Assembly (NCBI GenBank): GCA_021847575.1
Contig: JAJZQO010000009.1
Span: forward strand, 1-59,276
Source: Bacillota bacterium
GTDB taxonomy: Bacteria > Bacillota > Sulfobacillia > JAJZYS01 > JAJYTV01
Length of the DNA stretch: 59,276 nucleotides
Reading direction: 5' to 3'
The notes under the pieces were generated by a model. The model worked only from the letters and a program-made list of their open reading frames with translations. It did not search any database and was not told the DNA's origin. A program made the position numbers and the translations under genes. Shown piece by piece: positions 7,410-15,422 of this stretch (position 1 is its first letter; each line of letters opens with the position of its first letter).

Positions 7410-9452
7410 CTAGGCGTCCAATCCGAGATGGTGCAGCACGAAGGCATACTCCTCGGCGAACTCCCTGAGGCGCGCGTAGCGTCCCGACGATCCGCCGTGA
7501 CCTGCGCCCATCAGAGTCTTGAGCAAAAGGTCGTGGTCGTCCGTCTTCGTCGCGCGCAGTCGCGCCACCCACTTCGCCGGCTCCCAGTAGGCGACCCGCG
7601 GATCGTTGAGGCCGGTGTAGACATACAGGTGCGGATAAACGGCGGCGGCCACGTTGTCGTAGGGGCTATAGGACTTCATGTAGCGGTAGTAGTCGCCGTC
7701 CAGCGGGTTGCCCCACTCGTCCCATTCAAGGCTCGTCAGCGGGATGCTGGCGTCGAGCATCGTCGAGACGACGTCGACGAAGGGCACGCCTGCGGAGACT
7801 ACATGGAAGAGGTCCGGAGCGAGGTTGACGATCGCGCCCATGAGGAGTCCGCCCGCGCTCCGACCCATGGCCGCGAGCCCCTCCTCCCTGGTCCAACCCA
7901 GGCGGATCAGCTCGCGCGCGCAGGCGATGAAGTCCAGGAAAGTGTTGCGCTTCCTTAGGAGCTTGCCGTCCTCGTACCATGGCCGACCCATCTCGCCGCC
8001 ACCGCGCACATGCGCCGTTGCGAAGACCACGCCGCGATCGAGCAGGGGCAGGAGCTTCGGATCGAAGGCGGGCTCGCTCGGCACGCCGTACGAACCGTAG
8101 CCGTACAGGATCAGGGGACTGGGTCCCGTCCCCCTCAGGTCTGCCCTGTAGACGAGCGACAGCGGCACCCGCACGCCTTCCTCGGCCGTGGCCCAGAGCC
8201 GCTCCTGGCGGTAGAGGCTGGGATCGTAGTCCGGCACCTCCTGCTGCTTGAGAGGGGTCAAGCTGAGCGAGCGCAGGTTGAGTTCGTAGATCGTCTCGGG
8301 CGTCAAGCGCGAGCTGTACGCCACAAGTGCGAAGTCCGTGCGGTACTCCCTGTTGCGCCACATATGGGCGACGTAGAGCGGCTCCGGCCAGGCGAGCCTG
8401 CGCAGTTCGCCCTGCCGCAGGACCCACAGTTGCTGCAGTCCCTCCTCGCGCCCCTCGAGCACGATCGCTCCCTCGAAAGGATGGACGCGCTGCAGGTACA
8501 CCTCCGGCCTGTACGGCAGTACGGGCTCGAGTTCCCCGGGCCGGCCCTGCGGACTGCGCATCAGACGGAAGTTCGGCGCGTCCCTGTTCGTCAGCACGAG
8601 GAAGTCCTCACCCTGGTCCTCGATCTCGTACTCGACGCCGGCCTCGCGCGGCAGGAAGAGGCGAGGCTCCGCGAGCGGATCGCCCGCAGGGAGGTAGCGC
8701 ACCTCGGACGTCGTCTTCGACGAGCTGCTCAGGAAGATGTAGCGGCCGCTGCGTGAGCGCGAAAGCGTCAGGACGAAGGCGATGTCGCCCTCCTCATAGA
8801 GGAGGGCGTCGCCACCCGCGTCGCCGAGCCTGTGACGCCACAGGCGGTACGGGCGCTGCGCCGAATCGACGCTGATGTAGTAGAGATATTGCCCCGTCCC
8901 GTCCCACTCCAGGCTGCCGCTGAGGAAGACGTCCGGGATCTGCTCCGGCAGGAACTCCCCGGACGTCAAATCCTTGACGCGCACTGTATAGCGGTCGGAA
9001 CCGTCGCGGTTCTCGAGGAATGCCAGGCAGCTGTGGTCAGGGCTCGGCCGCAGGACGGTGACGGCGTAGAAGGCCTGTCCCTCCGCGCACTCGTTGACGT
9101 CGAGCACGACCTCCTCCTCGGCCTGCGGCAGGTCGAGCCGCGCCGCGGCGCGCTTGCGGGCGTGGATCGGATAGCCGAGTCCCTTGCGCGTACGGCGGTA
9201 GTAGAAGTAGGGACCGTCCTGCACCGCCGGCTCCACCGTGTCCTCTGCGATGTGGCTGAGCATTTCCTCGTACAGGCGGCCGACAAGCTGGCCCAGGGGG
9301 GCCATCACGTGATCCCTGTAGCCGTTCTCAGCCTTGACGTACGTGAGCACCTCGGGGTCCTCGCGGCGGCGCAGCCAGTGGTACGGGTCAGGGCGGACGT
9401 CGCCGTGCAGCTCGTGCCGATACGGCCTCTTCGGTGCGACTGGCGGCAGCAT
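7410..9452 (-). CDS. ptrB: Oligopeptidase B (S9A family)
   Basis: A 680-residue prolyl-oligopeptidase-family enzyme that cleaves short peptides after basic residues. The N-terminal part is a beta-propeller; the C-terminal alpha/beta-hydrolase has the nucleophile in GRSAGG, the Asp in TGLNDPRV and the His in GAGHGGSSGR. The stretches VPFVDVV, EWGNP and YMKSYSPYDNV are characteristic of PtrB. ATG 9452 is chosen because GGAGGA lies at good distance; a slightly longer start has no ribosome site, and the very long upstream extension of the frame is noise. No signal peptide is seen, so it is cytosolic. Confidence 0.93.
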   Translation of the reverse strand: MLPPVAPKRPYRHELHGDVRPDPYHWLRRREDPEVLTYVKAENGYRDHVMAPLGQLVGRLYEEMLSHIAEDTVEPAVQDGPYFYYRRTRKGLGYPIHARKRAAARLDLPQAEEEVVLDVNECAEGQAFYAVTVLRPSPDHSCLAFLENRDGSDRYTVRVKDLTSGEFLPEQIPDVFLSGSLEWDGTGQYLYYISVDSAQRPYRLWRHRLGDAGGDALLYEEGDIAFVLTLSRSRSGRYIFLSSSSKTTSEVRYLPAGDPLAEPRLFLPREAGVEYEIEDQGEDFLVLTNRDAPNFRLMRSPQGRPGELEPVLPYRPEVYLQRVHPFEGAIVLEGREEGLQQLWVLRQGELRRLAWPEPLYVAHMWRNREYRTDFALVAYSSRLTPETIYELNLRSLSLTPLKQQEVPDYDPSLYRQERLWATAEEGVRVPLSLVYRADLRGTGPSPLILYGYGSYGVPSEPAFDPKLLPLLDRGVVFATAHVRGGGEMGRPWYEDGKLLRKRNTFLDFIACARELIRLGWTREEGLAAMGRSAGGLLMGAIVNLAPDLFHVVSAGVPFVDVVSTMLDASIPLTSLEWDEWGNPLDGDYYRYMKSYSPYDNVAAAVYPHLYVYTGLNDPRVAYWEPAKWVARLRATKTDDHDLLLKTLMGAGHGGSSGRYARLREFAEEYAFVLHHLGLDA

Positions 9453-9847
9453 AAGTTCCTCCATCGCAGGGCAGTTTGCCGCTTGCTTCTGCTCCTGCCG
9501 CCGCCTTCCCTGCCCGGCGCGGCGTCGAGCGGTTGCCGCCCGCAGCCTGCCGCTAGGCAACTCGGGTTGGAGGACCGGCTGCGGACGGTTTGCGATGGCT
9601 TGCGAAAACTTCGCCATGGGCCGGGGTGCTCGCTGGCGGGGAAGCAGCGCCAGGGCGACAATCTGGACCGATCCGCCGGGGAGAGGCGGTGCAGGTGCAG
9701 CCTGCTCGGCGATGCGGTTGTGCAGGCTCCACACGCCGCAACGCCCCCGCCGGAAAGGTAGACGGGCAAAGCCGATGCGTCTTCTGAAAACGTCCTGTCG
9801 TCCCCCTGGCCGCAGCTTGGCCGCAACGCAGCTCCGCTCTGCCGCCC
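9453..9847. other. 395-bp gap, no gene recognised
   Basis: The stretch between the DUF2953 gene and ptrB was read in all frames. The open frames are Arg/Pro/Ser-rich and none resembles GerW/YtfJ, the protein that often follows DUF2953 in related genomes. A promoter for ptrB must lie here, but no convincing -35/-10 pair is visible. Confidence 0.5.
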
Positions 9848-10378
9848 TCAGGACGCCCGCCGCATGCTGCGCATGGCTTTCAAGACCGCGGCCAACAACT
9901 GCAGCGGAGTCACCCGGATGGCCGCACTGCCCGTCAGCCGACCTCCCGCAGGTCCGTCGAGACACGGCGTGAGGCTGATCCGGGCCATTTGCCCGGCTGC
10001 CGCCAGAAGCCCCTCGAGCACCGCCCACGTTCCGCCGTAGATAACGGCCGTGATGGCGGGGTCGCCCACGCCGCCCTCGGCGTCGAGCTCGAGGCGCTGC
10101 ACGGGGCTTCCGTCGATCGCGTCGAACATGGCGCGGAAGGCCGCAAGCATGCTGGAAATGGGCGGTCCCCCGCCCTTGCCCTTGCCGGACCGCCCCGGGG
10201 GGTGCAGGCTCGGCTGACGCGGGCCCTTCTGGTGCGAGCGCGAAAGCGTGACGGGCCCGACGCGCACCTGCATCTCGCTGTACCCGGGCCAGTGCAGCAT
10301 GGTCTCGAGCGTGAAGGGAACGCAAAGAAGCAGCAGCACACCAAGCGCCGCCCCGACGAGCCCCCAGAGGAAGAGCAC
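9848..10378 (-). CDS. DUF2953 membrane protein (YtfI-like)
   Basis: A 176-residue protein with one N-terminal hydrophobic segment (GLVGAALGVLLLLCVPF) followed by a soluble part. The sequence after the helix (a beta-rich stretch with LRLxxxxxP-type spacing, a Lys/Gly/Pro linker, then LTGSAAIRVTPLQLLAAVLKAM near the C-terminus) matches the DUF2953 pattern, the family of B. subtilis YtfI. It is found downstream of scpB in many spore formers, as here. The start is GTG; GGCGGAG is 8 bp upstream. Function is not known; a role in sporulation is guessed from genome context. Confidence 0.65.
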   Translation of the reverse strand: MLFLWGLVGAALGVLLLLCVPFTLETMLHWPGYSEMQVRVGPVTLSRSHQKGPRQPSLHPPGRSGKGKGGGPPISSMLAAFRAMFDAIDGSPVQRLELDAEGGVGDPAITAVIYGGTWAVLEGLLAAAGQMARISLTPCLDGPAGGRLTGSAAIRVTPLQLLAAVLKAMRSMRRAS

Positions 10379-10394
10379 AGCATCAACTCCGCCG

Positions 10395-10910
10395 CTAGGG
10401 TGCCTCGGCGCCCTCTTCCTCTTGCGGCAATTCCGGCAGGTCGTCGAGGGAACTCAGGTTGAACCGGCGCAGGAATTCGACCGTCGTGCCGTAGAGGGGC
10501 GAGCGGGCCGCTCCGGCCGACCGGCCGACCACTTCCACCAGCCCGAGTTCCTGCAGTGTCTGCACGGTGCGCTCCGAACGCACGCCGCGCATCGCCTCGA
10601 TCTCGGCGCGCGTGATCGGCTGGCGGTAGGCGATCAGGGTGAGGGCTTCGAGCGCCGGCAGGGAGAGCGTTCCCGGTGCGTTCGGCAGGGCGCGCTGCAG
10701 CGTCTCGCCGTGCTCCGGCGCCGTCAGGAGCGCAACCCGGCCTTCCTGCCAGCCAAGCTGGATGCCGTGGTCCGCGAGGCGTCGCTCGAGCTCCTCGAGC
10801 AGCACCCGCACCTCGAGCGACGTCGTGCCGAGCGAGCGGGCCAGATCGTCTTCGGTGTGCCCTTTGCCGCTCGCGAAGAGCAGTGCTTCAATCTCCTGCC
10901 AGCTCGCCAT
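10395..10910 (-). CDS. scpB: Segregation and condensation protein B
   Basis: A 171-residue kleisin-associated protein made of two winged-helix units. It shows the family features EALLFASG near the N-terminus and LEALTLIAYRQPITRAEIEAMRGV plus YGTT in the second half (only the first part of that motif is quoted as diagnostic: LIAYRQPITRAEIE). With ScpA and Smc it forms the condensin that organises replicated chromosomes. The ATG follows GGAGG at ~6 bp and lies 23 bp inside scpA, so the pair is coupled. Confidence 0.93.
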   Translation of the reverse strand: MASWQEIEALLFASGKGHTEDDLARSLGTTSLEVRVLLEELERRLADHGIQLGWQEGRVALLTAPEHGETLQRALPNAPGTLSLPALEALTLIAYRQPITRAEIEAMRGVRSERTVQTLQELGLVEVVGRSAGAARSPLYGTTVEFLRRFNLSSLDDLPELPQEEEGAEAP

Positions 10911-11574
10911 CTTCCGCCTCCTGCCGTCCGATGAGGTAGAGGGGATCCAGGAGACCTGCCTGCTCGATGCCCGCCTCGCCCAGACGCGTAAGCTCGAGTG
11001 CGCCCAGCAGTTCGAGCACTGCCTCCCGGCGCGTGCGCTCGGGCGCGGCGATGCGCAGGCGCCCCTCCTTGCGCAGTTCCCGCCGCAAAGCCGCGAGCAC
11101 CCTGCGAAAAGGCATCTGTGCCTTCGGCCGCAGTCGCGCGCGTCGGCCCAGGCGCGCCGCGCGGCGCTGCAGGCGCAGCCAGGCCTCGACCAGCTCCGCA
11201 CTGTCACCTGGAGCCAGCTGGCGTGGCACAGCCCGCGCGAACCGCGGCTCGCGCATGCGTCGCCGCAGGAAATCGACAGCCGCCAGGATCCCTGCATCCG
11301 GACCGGGCGCCGCCGCGGCCGTCTCGGGCTCCTCGAGCTCCTCCGCGACGTGCCGCCGCCAGCCCGCCTTGAGCCGCAACAGGCGCGCCGAAAGCACGGC
11401 GAAATCGCCGACGTCGCCAAGCGAGAGCTCTTCGGACTCCCTGAGTCCCTGCCGGAACTCGCGGGCAATGGCGGCAAGCGAGATCTCGGGCAAGGGCAGG
11501 TCACGCTCCAGCGACAGCCGGAGCAGAAGATCGAGCGGACCCTGATAGGCGTCCTGGACGACGCGAAACTGCAC
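10888..11574 (-). CDS. scpA: Segregation and condensation protein A
   Basis: A 228-residue kleisin that bridges Smc heads. The N-terminus VRFRVVQDAYQGPLDLLL-type motif (here FRVVQDAYQGPLDLLLRL) and the C-terminal winged helix (AVLELLGALELTRLG) are diagnostic. GTG at 11574 is preferred: GGGGGTGG precedes it, while the upstream ATG pair at 11598-11601 abuts a strong -10 element, so those codons may not lie in a usable leader. It is the first gene of scpA-scpB-DUF2953, separated by a short gap from spoVAE. Confidence 0.9.
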   Translation of the reverse strand: MQFRVVQDAYQGPLDLLLRLSLERDLPLPEISLAAIAREFRQGLRESEELSLGDVGDFAVLSARLLRLKAGWRRHVAEELEEPETAAAAPGPDAGILAAVDFLRRRMREPRFARAVPRQLAPGDSAELVEAWLRLQRRAARLGRRARLRPKAQMPFRRVLAALRRELRKEGRLRIAAPERTRREAVLELLGALELTRLGEAGIEQAGLLDPLYLIGRQEAEDGELAGD

Positions 11575-11601
11575 GGCCCGCCACCCCCCGCGTCGCATCA
11601 C

Positions 11602-11607
11602 AGTATA
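11602..11607 (-). promoter_or_regulatory. -10 element upstream of scpA
   Basis: TATACT on the minus strand lies in the short gap between spoVAE and scpA, 28 bp before the preferred GTG start. A good -35 hexamer is not visible, so this is only a candidate. Confidence 0.35.
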
Positions 11608-11640
11608 ACGCAGGGCAGGAGCGGGCCATAGACATGCGGG

Positions 11641-11991
11641 TCAGGCGCGGGCGCGCGTGACGAACGACGCGATCAGGCCAAAGATCAGCGCGGCCTTGAT
11701 GCCGGCCCCTGTCGCCTTGAAGGCGCCGGAAAACAGCGCAACCCAGCCTTCCTTCGGCATCTCCCGCAGGAGGCCGCTGACCAGGCTGAAGCCGAAACCC
11801 GGCAAGGGCACGGTCGCGCCGGCGCCCGCAAGTTTGGCGAACGGCTCGTAGATGCCGAGGCCGGCAGCGATCGCTCCCAGCACCACCGAGCCCACCAGAA
11901 TCACGGCCGGCGTGGCGCCGGTGAAGTCCATGATCAGCTGCGCCACGAGGCAGAGCGCGCCGCCGATCAGAAACGCCAGCAGGAAGCTCAT
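11641..11991 (-). CDS. spoVAE: Stage V sporulation protein AE
   Basis: A 116-residue membrane protein with about three hydrophobic segments and the SpoVAE/SpoVAC-type motif GATVPLPGFG. With SpoVAC and SpoVAD it forms the machinery that moves Ca-dipicolinate into the forespore and out on germination. Its ATG overlaps the spoVAD stop (ATGA). It resembles the B. subtilis SpoVAEb half. Expression in B. subtilis is under sigma-G; no promoter is resolved here. Confidence 0.93.
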   Translation of the reverse strand: MSFLLAFLIGGALCLVAQLIMDFTGATPAVILVGSVVLGAIAAGLGIYEPFAKLAGAGATVPLPGFGFSLVSGLLREMPKEGWVALFSGAFKATGAGIKAALIFGLIASFVTRARA

Positions 11992-13010
11992 GAGATCGCC
12001 TCCAACTCCACAGCGTGCGCCACGGTGGGGATGCTCTCCCCCTGCTGGTAGCTGCGCGGGCTGTGCAGGCTGCCTGTCGCCACCAGAAGCGCACGGCGGA
12101 TCTCGCCACGCCTCAGCCTCGGCAACGCGAGGCTCGCAAGCACCAGCGCGGAACAGACCGCCCCCGAACCGCCGGCATGCACATCCTGCTCCTCGGCGTA
12201 GAGCAGCATGCCGGCGTCCTGCAGCCGCTCCCCAGGATGCTCGCGCTGCTCCGCCAGAAGTTCCTCGAGCAGGGGCGACCCGGCACGCGCCAAGTCTCCC
12301 GTCAAAATGAGGTCGTAATCACGGCTCGTCTGACCCCTGGCCCTGAAGTGGCGCAGGATCGTATCGGCGGCCGCGGGCGCCATCGCGGCACCCATGTTGT
12401 TGGGATCCTTGAGACCGTAGTCCTGGATCGTACCCACGGTGGCGGATACCATGCGGGCGAGCCCTTCGCCCGCAGGCCGGACAAGAAACGCCGCTCCACC
12501 GGTGGCGGTCCATTGCGCCGTGGGCGCCCGCTGCACGCCGAGCTCGAGCGGGTAGCGATACTGCCGCTCGGCGGCGTTGTGGTGGCTCGCCGTGGCCGCG
12601 ATCGCCTGGCGGGCCGCTCCCGCGGTCACCGCAAGCCCGGCGAGCAGCAGCGATTCGCTCGTCGTGGCGCAGGCGCTGTAGAGGCCGAGCAACGGCACAC
12701 CTAGGTCTCGACCCGCGAAGTTCGTCGTGGTGATCTGATCGAGCAGGTCGCCGGCGAGCATCAGATCCACGTCCGCGGCACCAACCCCCGAGCGGTCCAA
12801 AAGCAATTCGACGGCTCCCCGCAAAAGGCACTGCTCGGCCCGCTCGTAGCTTTTCTCGCCGCAGAGGTCGTCCTTGACCACCCGGTCGAAAAGATGGCCG
12901 AGCGGCCCCTTGGCCTCGAACGGCCCCACCACCGTGGCTGCGGCGCCGATCACCGCATCGAGCCGCAGGTGTCCGCGCTGCGCGAGCGCGGGCGCGGCCT
13001 GCGCGCTCAT
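11988..13010 (-). CDS. spoVAD: Stage V sporulation protein AD
   Basis: A 340-residue thiolase-fold protein, full length for SpoVAD, which binds dipicolinic acid on the inner spore membrane. Typical segments are VVGPFEAKGPLG, DDLCGEKSYE and SACATTSESLLLAG. It overlaps spoVAC and spoVAE by 4 bp on each side, giving a tight three-gene operon. spoVAA/AB are absent, as is common outside Bacillus. Confidence 0.95.
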   Translation of the reverse strand: MSAQAAPALAQRGHLRLDAVIGAAATVVGPFEAKGPLGHLFDRVVKDDLCGEKSYERAEQCLLRGAVELLLDRSGVGAADVDLMLAGDLLDQITTTNFAGRDLGVPLLGLYSACATTSESLLLAGLAVTAGAARQAIAATASHHNAAERQYRYPLELGVQRAPTAQWTATGGAAFLVRPAGEGLARMVSATVGTIQDYGLKDPNNMGAAMAPAAADTILRHFRARGQTSRDYDLILTGDLARAGSPLLEELLAEQREHPGERLQDAGMLLYAEEQDVHAGGSGAVCSALVLASLALPRLRRGEIRRALLVATGSLHSPRSYQQGESIPTVAHAVELEAIS

Positions 13011-13450
13011 GGCTTGCCCCCCGAGATGGCGAAGCGCACGAGGCCCACCACGAACGCCGTGAGCAGACCATAGGCGATCACGGGTCCGGCCACCTGGAAG
13101 ATGCGGGCACCAGTACCCATGATCGGGCCTTCCTGCTTGAACTCCATCGCCGGCGCGACGACCGAGTTGGCGAAGCCGGTGATCGGCAGGTTCGCGCCCA
13201 TGCCACCAAGCTTGGCGAGACGGTCGTAGAGTCCGAGTGCCGTCGCGAGCGATCCGAGGAAGACCAGGATGATCGAGACCGGCGCCTTCACCGACTCCTG
13301 GTCGTAGCCGAGGGACATCAGGCCCGACTGCACGCCTTGCCCCACGACGCAGATCAGGCCACCGACCACGAACGCCCAGAGCGCGTTGCGCGCAACGGGC
13401 CGCGGCTGCTCCATCCGCCGCACGCGCTGCCTGTATTCCTTTGGTTCCAT
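13007..13450 (-). CDS. spoVAC: Stage V sporulation protein AC
   Basis: A 147-residue membrane protein with a charged N-terminus (MEPKEYRQRV) and 3-4 hydrophobic segments. The LPITGFANSVVAPAMEFK stretch is diagnostic. In the family it acts as a mechanosensitive channel in spore germination. The first gene of spoVAC-AD-AE. The start ATG has only a weak GC-rich ribosome site (GGCGGG). Confidence 0.94.
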   Translation of the reverse strand: MEPKEYRQRVRRMEQPRPVARNALWAFVVGGLICVVGQGVQSGLMSLGYDQESVKAPVSIILVFLGSLATALGLYDRLAKLGGMGANLPITGFANSVVAPAMEFKQEGPIMGTGARIFQVAGPVIAYGLLTAFVVGLVRFAISGGKP

Positions 13451-13523
13451 TGCCCGCCGCGCTGTGCGGCCACACCTCCCGCAAGGGCATGCGGGCAGCC
13501 CTAGGGCTGCCCGCTGCAAGAAA

Positions 13524-13721
13524 CTACTCGGTGAACGCGACTTTGACGTTCGCCTTGTATTCCACGATCTGTCCCGACTGCACCTGTGCAGTCCAGTTCG
13601 CGACCTCAACCCCGGAGATGTTCCTGACCGTCTTCGACGCCTCGCGCACCGCGGACTGAACCGCGTCCTGCCAGTCCTCCTTGGACTCGCCCACGAGTTC
13701 CAGCACCTTTACCACCGGCAT
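13524..13721 (-). CDS. Dodecin, flavin-storage protein
   Basis: A 65-residue protein with the dodecin pattern: VVKVLELVGESKEDWQDAV, then ISGVEVANWTAQV (the flavin-stacking Trp), and a C-terminal beta strand. Dodecins assemble into hollow 12-mers that bind FMN or riboflavin dimers. ATG 13721 is favoured because GAGGAGGG lies 9 bp upstream. The gene lies between sigF and spoVAC, an unusual site that suggests forespore expression (inference). Confidence 0.88.
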   Translation of the reverse strand: MPVVKVLELVGESKEDWQDAVQSAVREASKTVRNISGVEVANWTAQVQSGQIVEYKANVKVAFTE

Positions 13722-13784
13722 GACCCACATCCCTCCTCGCACAGAGGCTAGGATGCGAAGCCCCCGCCCGCGTCATGTACGGCG

Positions 13785-14528
13785 TCAGCGGCCAAGAATA
13801 TCGCGCACGTGGCCGAGAGCGCGCCGCTCGATCCGCGAGACGCGCACCTGGTGCGTCTTGAGCCTGTCGGCGACCTCCTGCTGCGTCATGTCGCGGAAGA
13901 AGCGCAGAAACAGCACCTCGCGCTCCTCCTCGGGCAGCCGACGCATCGCCTCGCGCAGATCCACGCGGTCGATGGCGCCGTCAGCCGGGATGCCCGCGTC
14001 CTCGAGGCGGTCGATGCGCAGGAGGTCGTCGCGCTCGCCGTGGCCGATCACCTCGTCGAGCGAGTGAACCATCTGGGTGGCCTCCATCGCCTCGATCACC
14101 TCGTCGACCGTCAGTTCACAGGCCTTCGCCACCTCGAGGGGGGTCGGCTCGCGGCCGAGGGATGACCGCAGGTCCTCGAGGGTCCGCCGCGCGATCGCCG
14201 CCCGCTCGCGCAGCCTGCGGCTCACCTTGATCTGACCGTAGTCGCGCAGAAAGCGCCGTATCTCGCCGATGATGAGCGGCACGGCATAGGTGGAGAAGCG
14301 CACGCCGTAGGAGGGGTCGAAGCGTTCGCAGGCGCGCCAGAGCCCGATCGAGCCGATCTGGAAGAGGTCCTCGAGCTCCACGCCGCGGCCGCTGAAGCGG
14401 GTCACGATCGACCAGACGAGCCGCGCATTGTCGTGGATCAGTTGTTCGCGCGCCTGCGCGTCCCCCTCGCGGGCGCGCCGCAGCAGGTCGAGCTGCTCCT
14501 CGTGACGGCGATCCGCAGCGGATGGCAT
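13785..14528 (-). CDS. sigF: RNA polymerase sigma factor SigF
   Basis: A 247-residue sigma-70 factor with regions 2, 3 and 4: DLFQIGSIGLWRA and RFSTYAVPLIIGEIRR (region 2), LGREPTPLEVAKA (region 3) and MTQQEVADRLKTHQVRVSRI (region 4 helix-turn-helix). It is the first forespore sigma factor, held inactive by SpoIIAB. Position after spoIIAA-spoIIAB separates it from sigG. It sits 1 bp after the spoIIAB stop. Confidence 0.96.
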   Translation of the reverse strand: MPSAADRRHEEQLDLLRRAREGDAQAREQLIHDNARLVWSIVTRFSGRGVELEDLFQIGSIGLWRACERFDPSYGVRFSTYAVPLIIGEIRRFLRDYGQIKVSRRLRERAAIARRTLEDLRSSLGREPTPLEVAKACELTVDEVIEAMEATQMVHSLDEVIGHGERDDLLRIDRLEDAGIPADGAIDRVDLREAMRRLPEEEREVLFLRFFRDMTQQEVADRLKTHQVRVSRIERRALGHVRDILGR

Positions 14529-14529
14529 G

Positions 14530-14958
14530 TCAGGCTCCCTCCGCTGGGGCCTCCCGGCGCTTTCGCATCTCGATCCGGGTCCCCTTGCCCGGGGCGGACT
14601 CCACGTGGAAATCGTCGGAAAAGGACTCCATGAAGACGAAACCGAGGCCCATGCGCTCCGGGTCCGTGCTGAAAGACGCCTGCCTGGCCAGCGCGACGTC
14701 CTGGATGCCCACGCCCTCGTCGCGCACCGTGATCGCGATGCCCGCCTCGATCTCCCGGCAGCCGAGCTCGATCAGTCCCTCGGTTGCGGGGTACGCATGC
14801 ACCACCACGTTCGATACGGCTTCGGAAACGGCAACCTTGATCTCCTCGATCTCGGACAGCGTGAAGCCGATGTTGGCCGCGAACGTGGCGACCGCCACAC
14901 GGCAGAGGCCCACGTTCTCGGGTCGGCTGGGGCACACGAGCTCGAAATACTGCGTCAT
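14530..14958 (-). CDS. spoIIAB: Anti-sigma F factor SpoIIAB
   Basis: A 142-residue GHKL-type serine kinase/anti-sigma factor. The N-box EIKVAVSEAVSNVVVHAY, the G1 box DEGVGI and the G2 region RMGLGFVFMESF are intact. It binds SigF with ATP and phosphorylates SpoIIAA. It overlaps spoIIAA by 4 bp (ATGA). Length matches the family. Confidence 0.96.
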   Translation of the reverse strand: MTQYFELVCPSRPENVGLCRVAVATFAANIGFTLSEIEEIKVAVSEAVSNVVVHAYPATEGLIELGCREIEAGIAITVRDEGVGIQDVALARQASFSTDPERMGLGFVFMESFSDDFHVESAPGKGTRIEMRKRREAPAEGA

Positions 14959-15311
14959 GCGCGGGGCACCTCGCTCTCCGAGGCGAGTAGCGGCATCACC
15001 TGCCGCACGCCGCTCATCTCCAAGACGGTACGCACGCTGCCTTCGGCCGCGGTGACAAGGTAGATCGACCCGCCGCGCTCGCTCAGGCGGCGATAGCGGC
15101 CGAGCAGCACGCCGAGGCCGGAGGAATCGAGAAAGCGTACACCGCGCAGGTCGATGACGATACGTTGCATTCCGGCGTCGATCAGTCCGTCCAGCTGCTC
15201 GCGCACCAACGGTGCCGCCGTGAGGTCGAACTCGCCGGCCAGCCTCGCCGTGGCGGTGCGTCCCTGTCTCTTGATGGCTATCTGCACAGGCTTCCCTGCC
15301 TCTTCCAGCAT
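14955..15311 (-). CDS. spoIIAA: Anti-anti-sigma factor SpoIIAA
   Basis: A 118-residue STAS-domain protein. The phosphorylatable Ser is the first Ser in FLDSSGLGVLLGRY (S63 from this start). Unphosphorylated SpoIIAA releases SigF from SpoIIAB. A shorter GTG start at 15287, preceded by a GAGGCAGGGAAG purine run, would give the usual short N-terminus and cannot be excluded. Gene order dacF-spoIIAA-spoIIAB-sigF is that of Bacillus. Confidence 0.95.
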   Translation of the reverse strand: MLEEAGKPVQIAIKRQGRTATARLAGEFDLTAAPLVREQLDGLIDAGMQRIVIDLRGVRFLDSSGLGVLLGRYRRLSERGGSIYLVTAAEGSVRTVLEMSGVRQVMPLLASESEVPRA

Positions 15312-15367
15312 GCAGGGCCGCTTCGCCTCGCCCGTCGGCCATTCCTCCTGACAGCAGCCGACACGGA

Positions 15368-15402
15368 GGCCGCGGTCCGTCGAAGAGTGACAGACCGCGG
15401 CC
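15368..15402 (-). terminator. Hairpin between dacF and spoIIAA
   Basis: A 10-bp perfect stem (GGCCGCGGTC/GACCGCGGCC) with a 15-base loop lies 20 bp after the dacF stop on the minus strand. No T-run follows, so termination is uncertain. A near-match to a Spo0A box (CGTCGAA, 15378-15384) lies in the loop. Confidence 0.4.
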
Positions 15403-15422
15403 CCGCTTCGCGGGCGTTCGCG

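Noticed and set aside
9464-10325. Upstream extension of the oligopeptidase frame to 971 residues
   Set aside because: The extension is Arg/Ala-rich, covers the DUF2953 gene, and GGAGGA marks ATG 9452 as the start.
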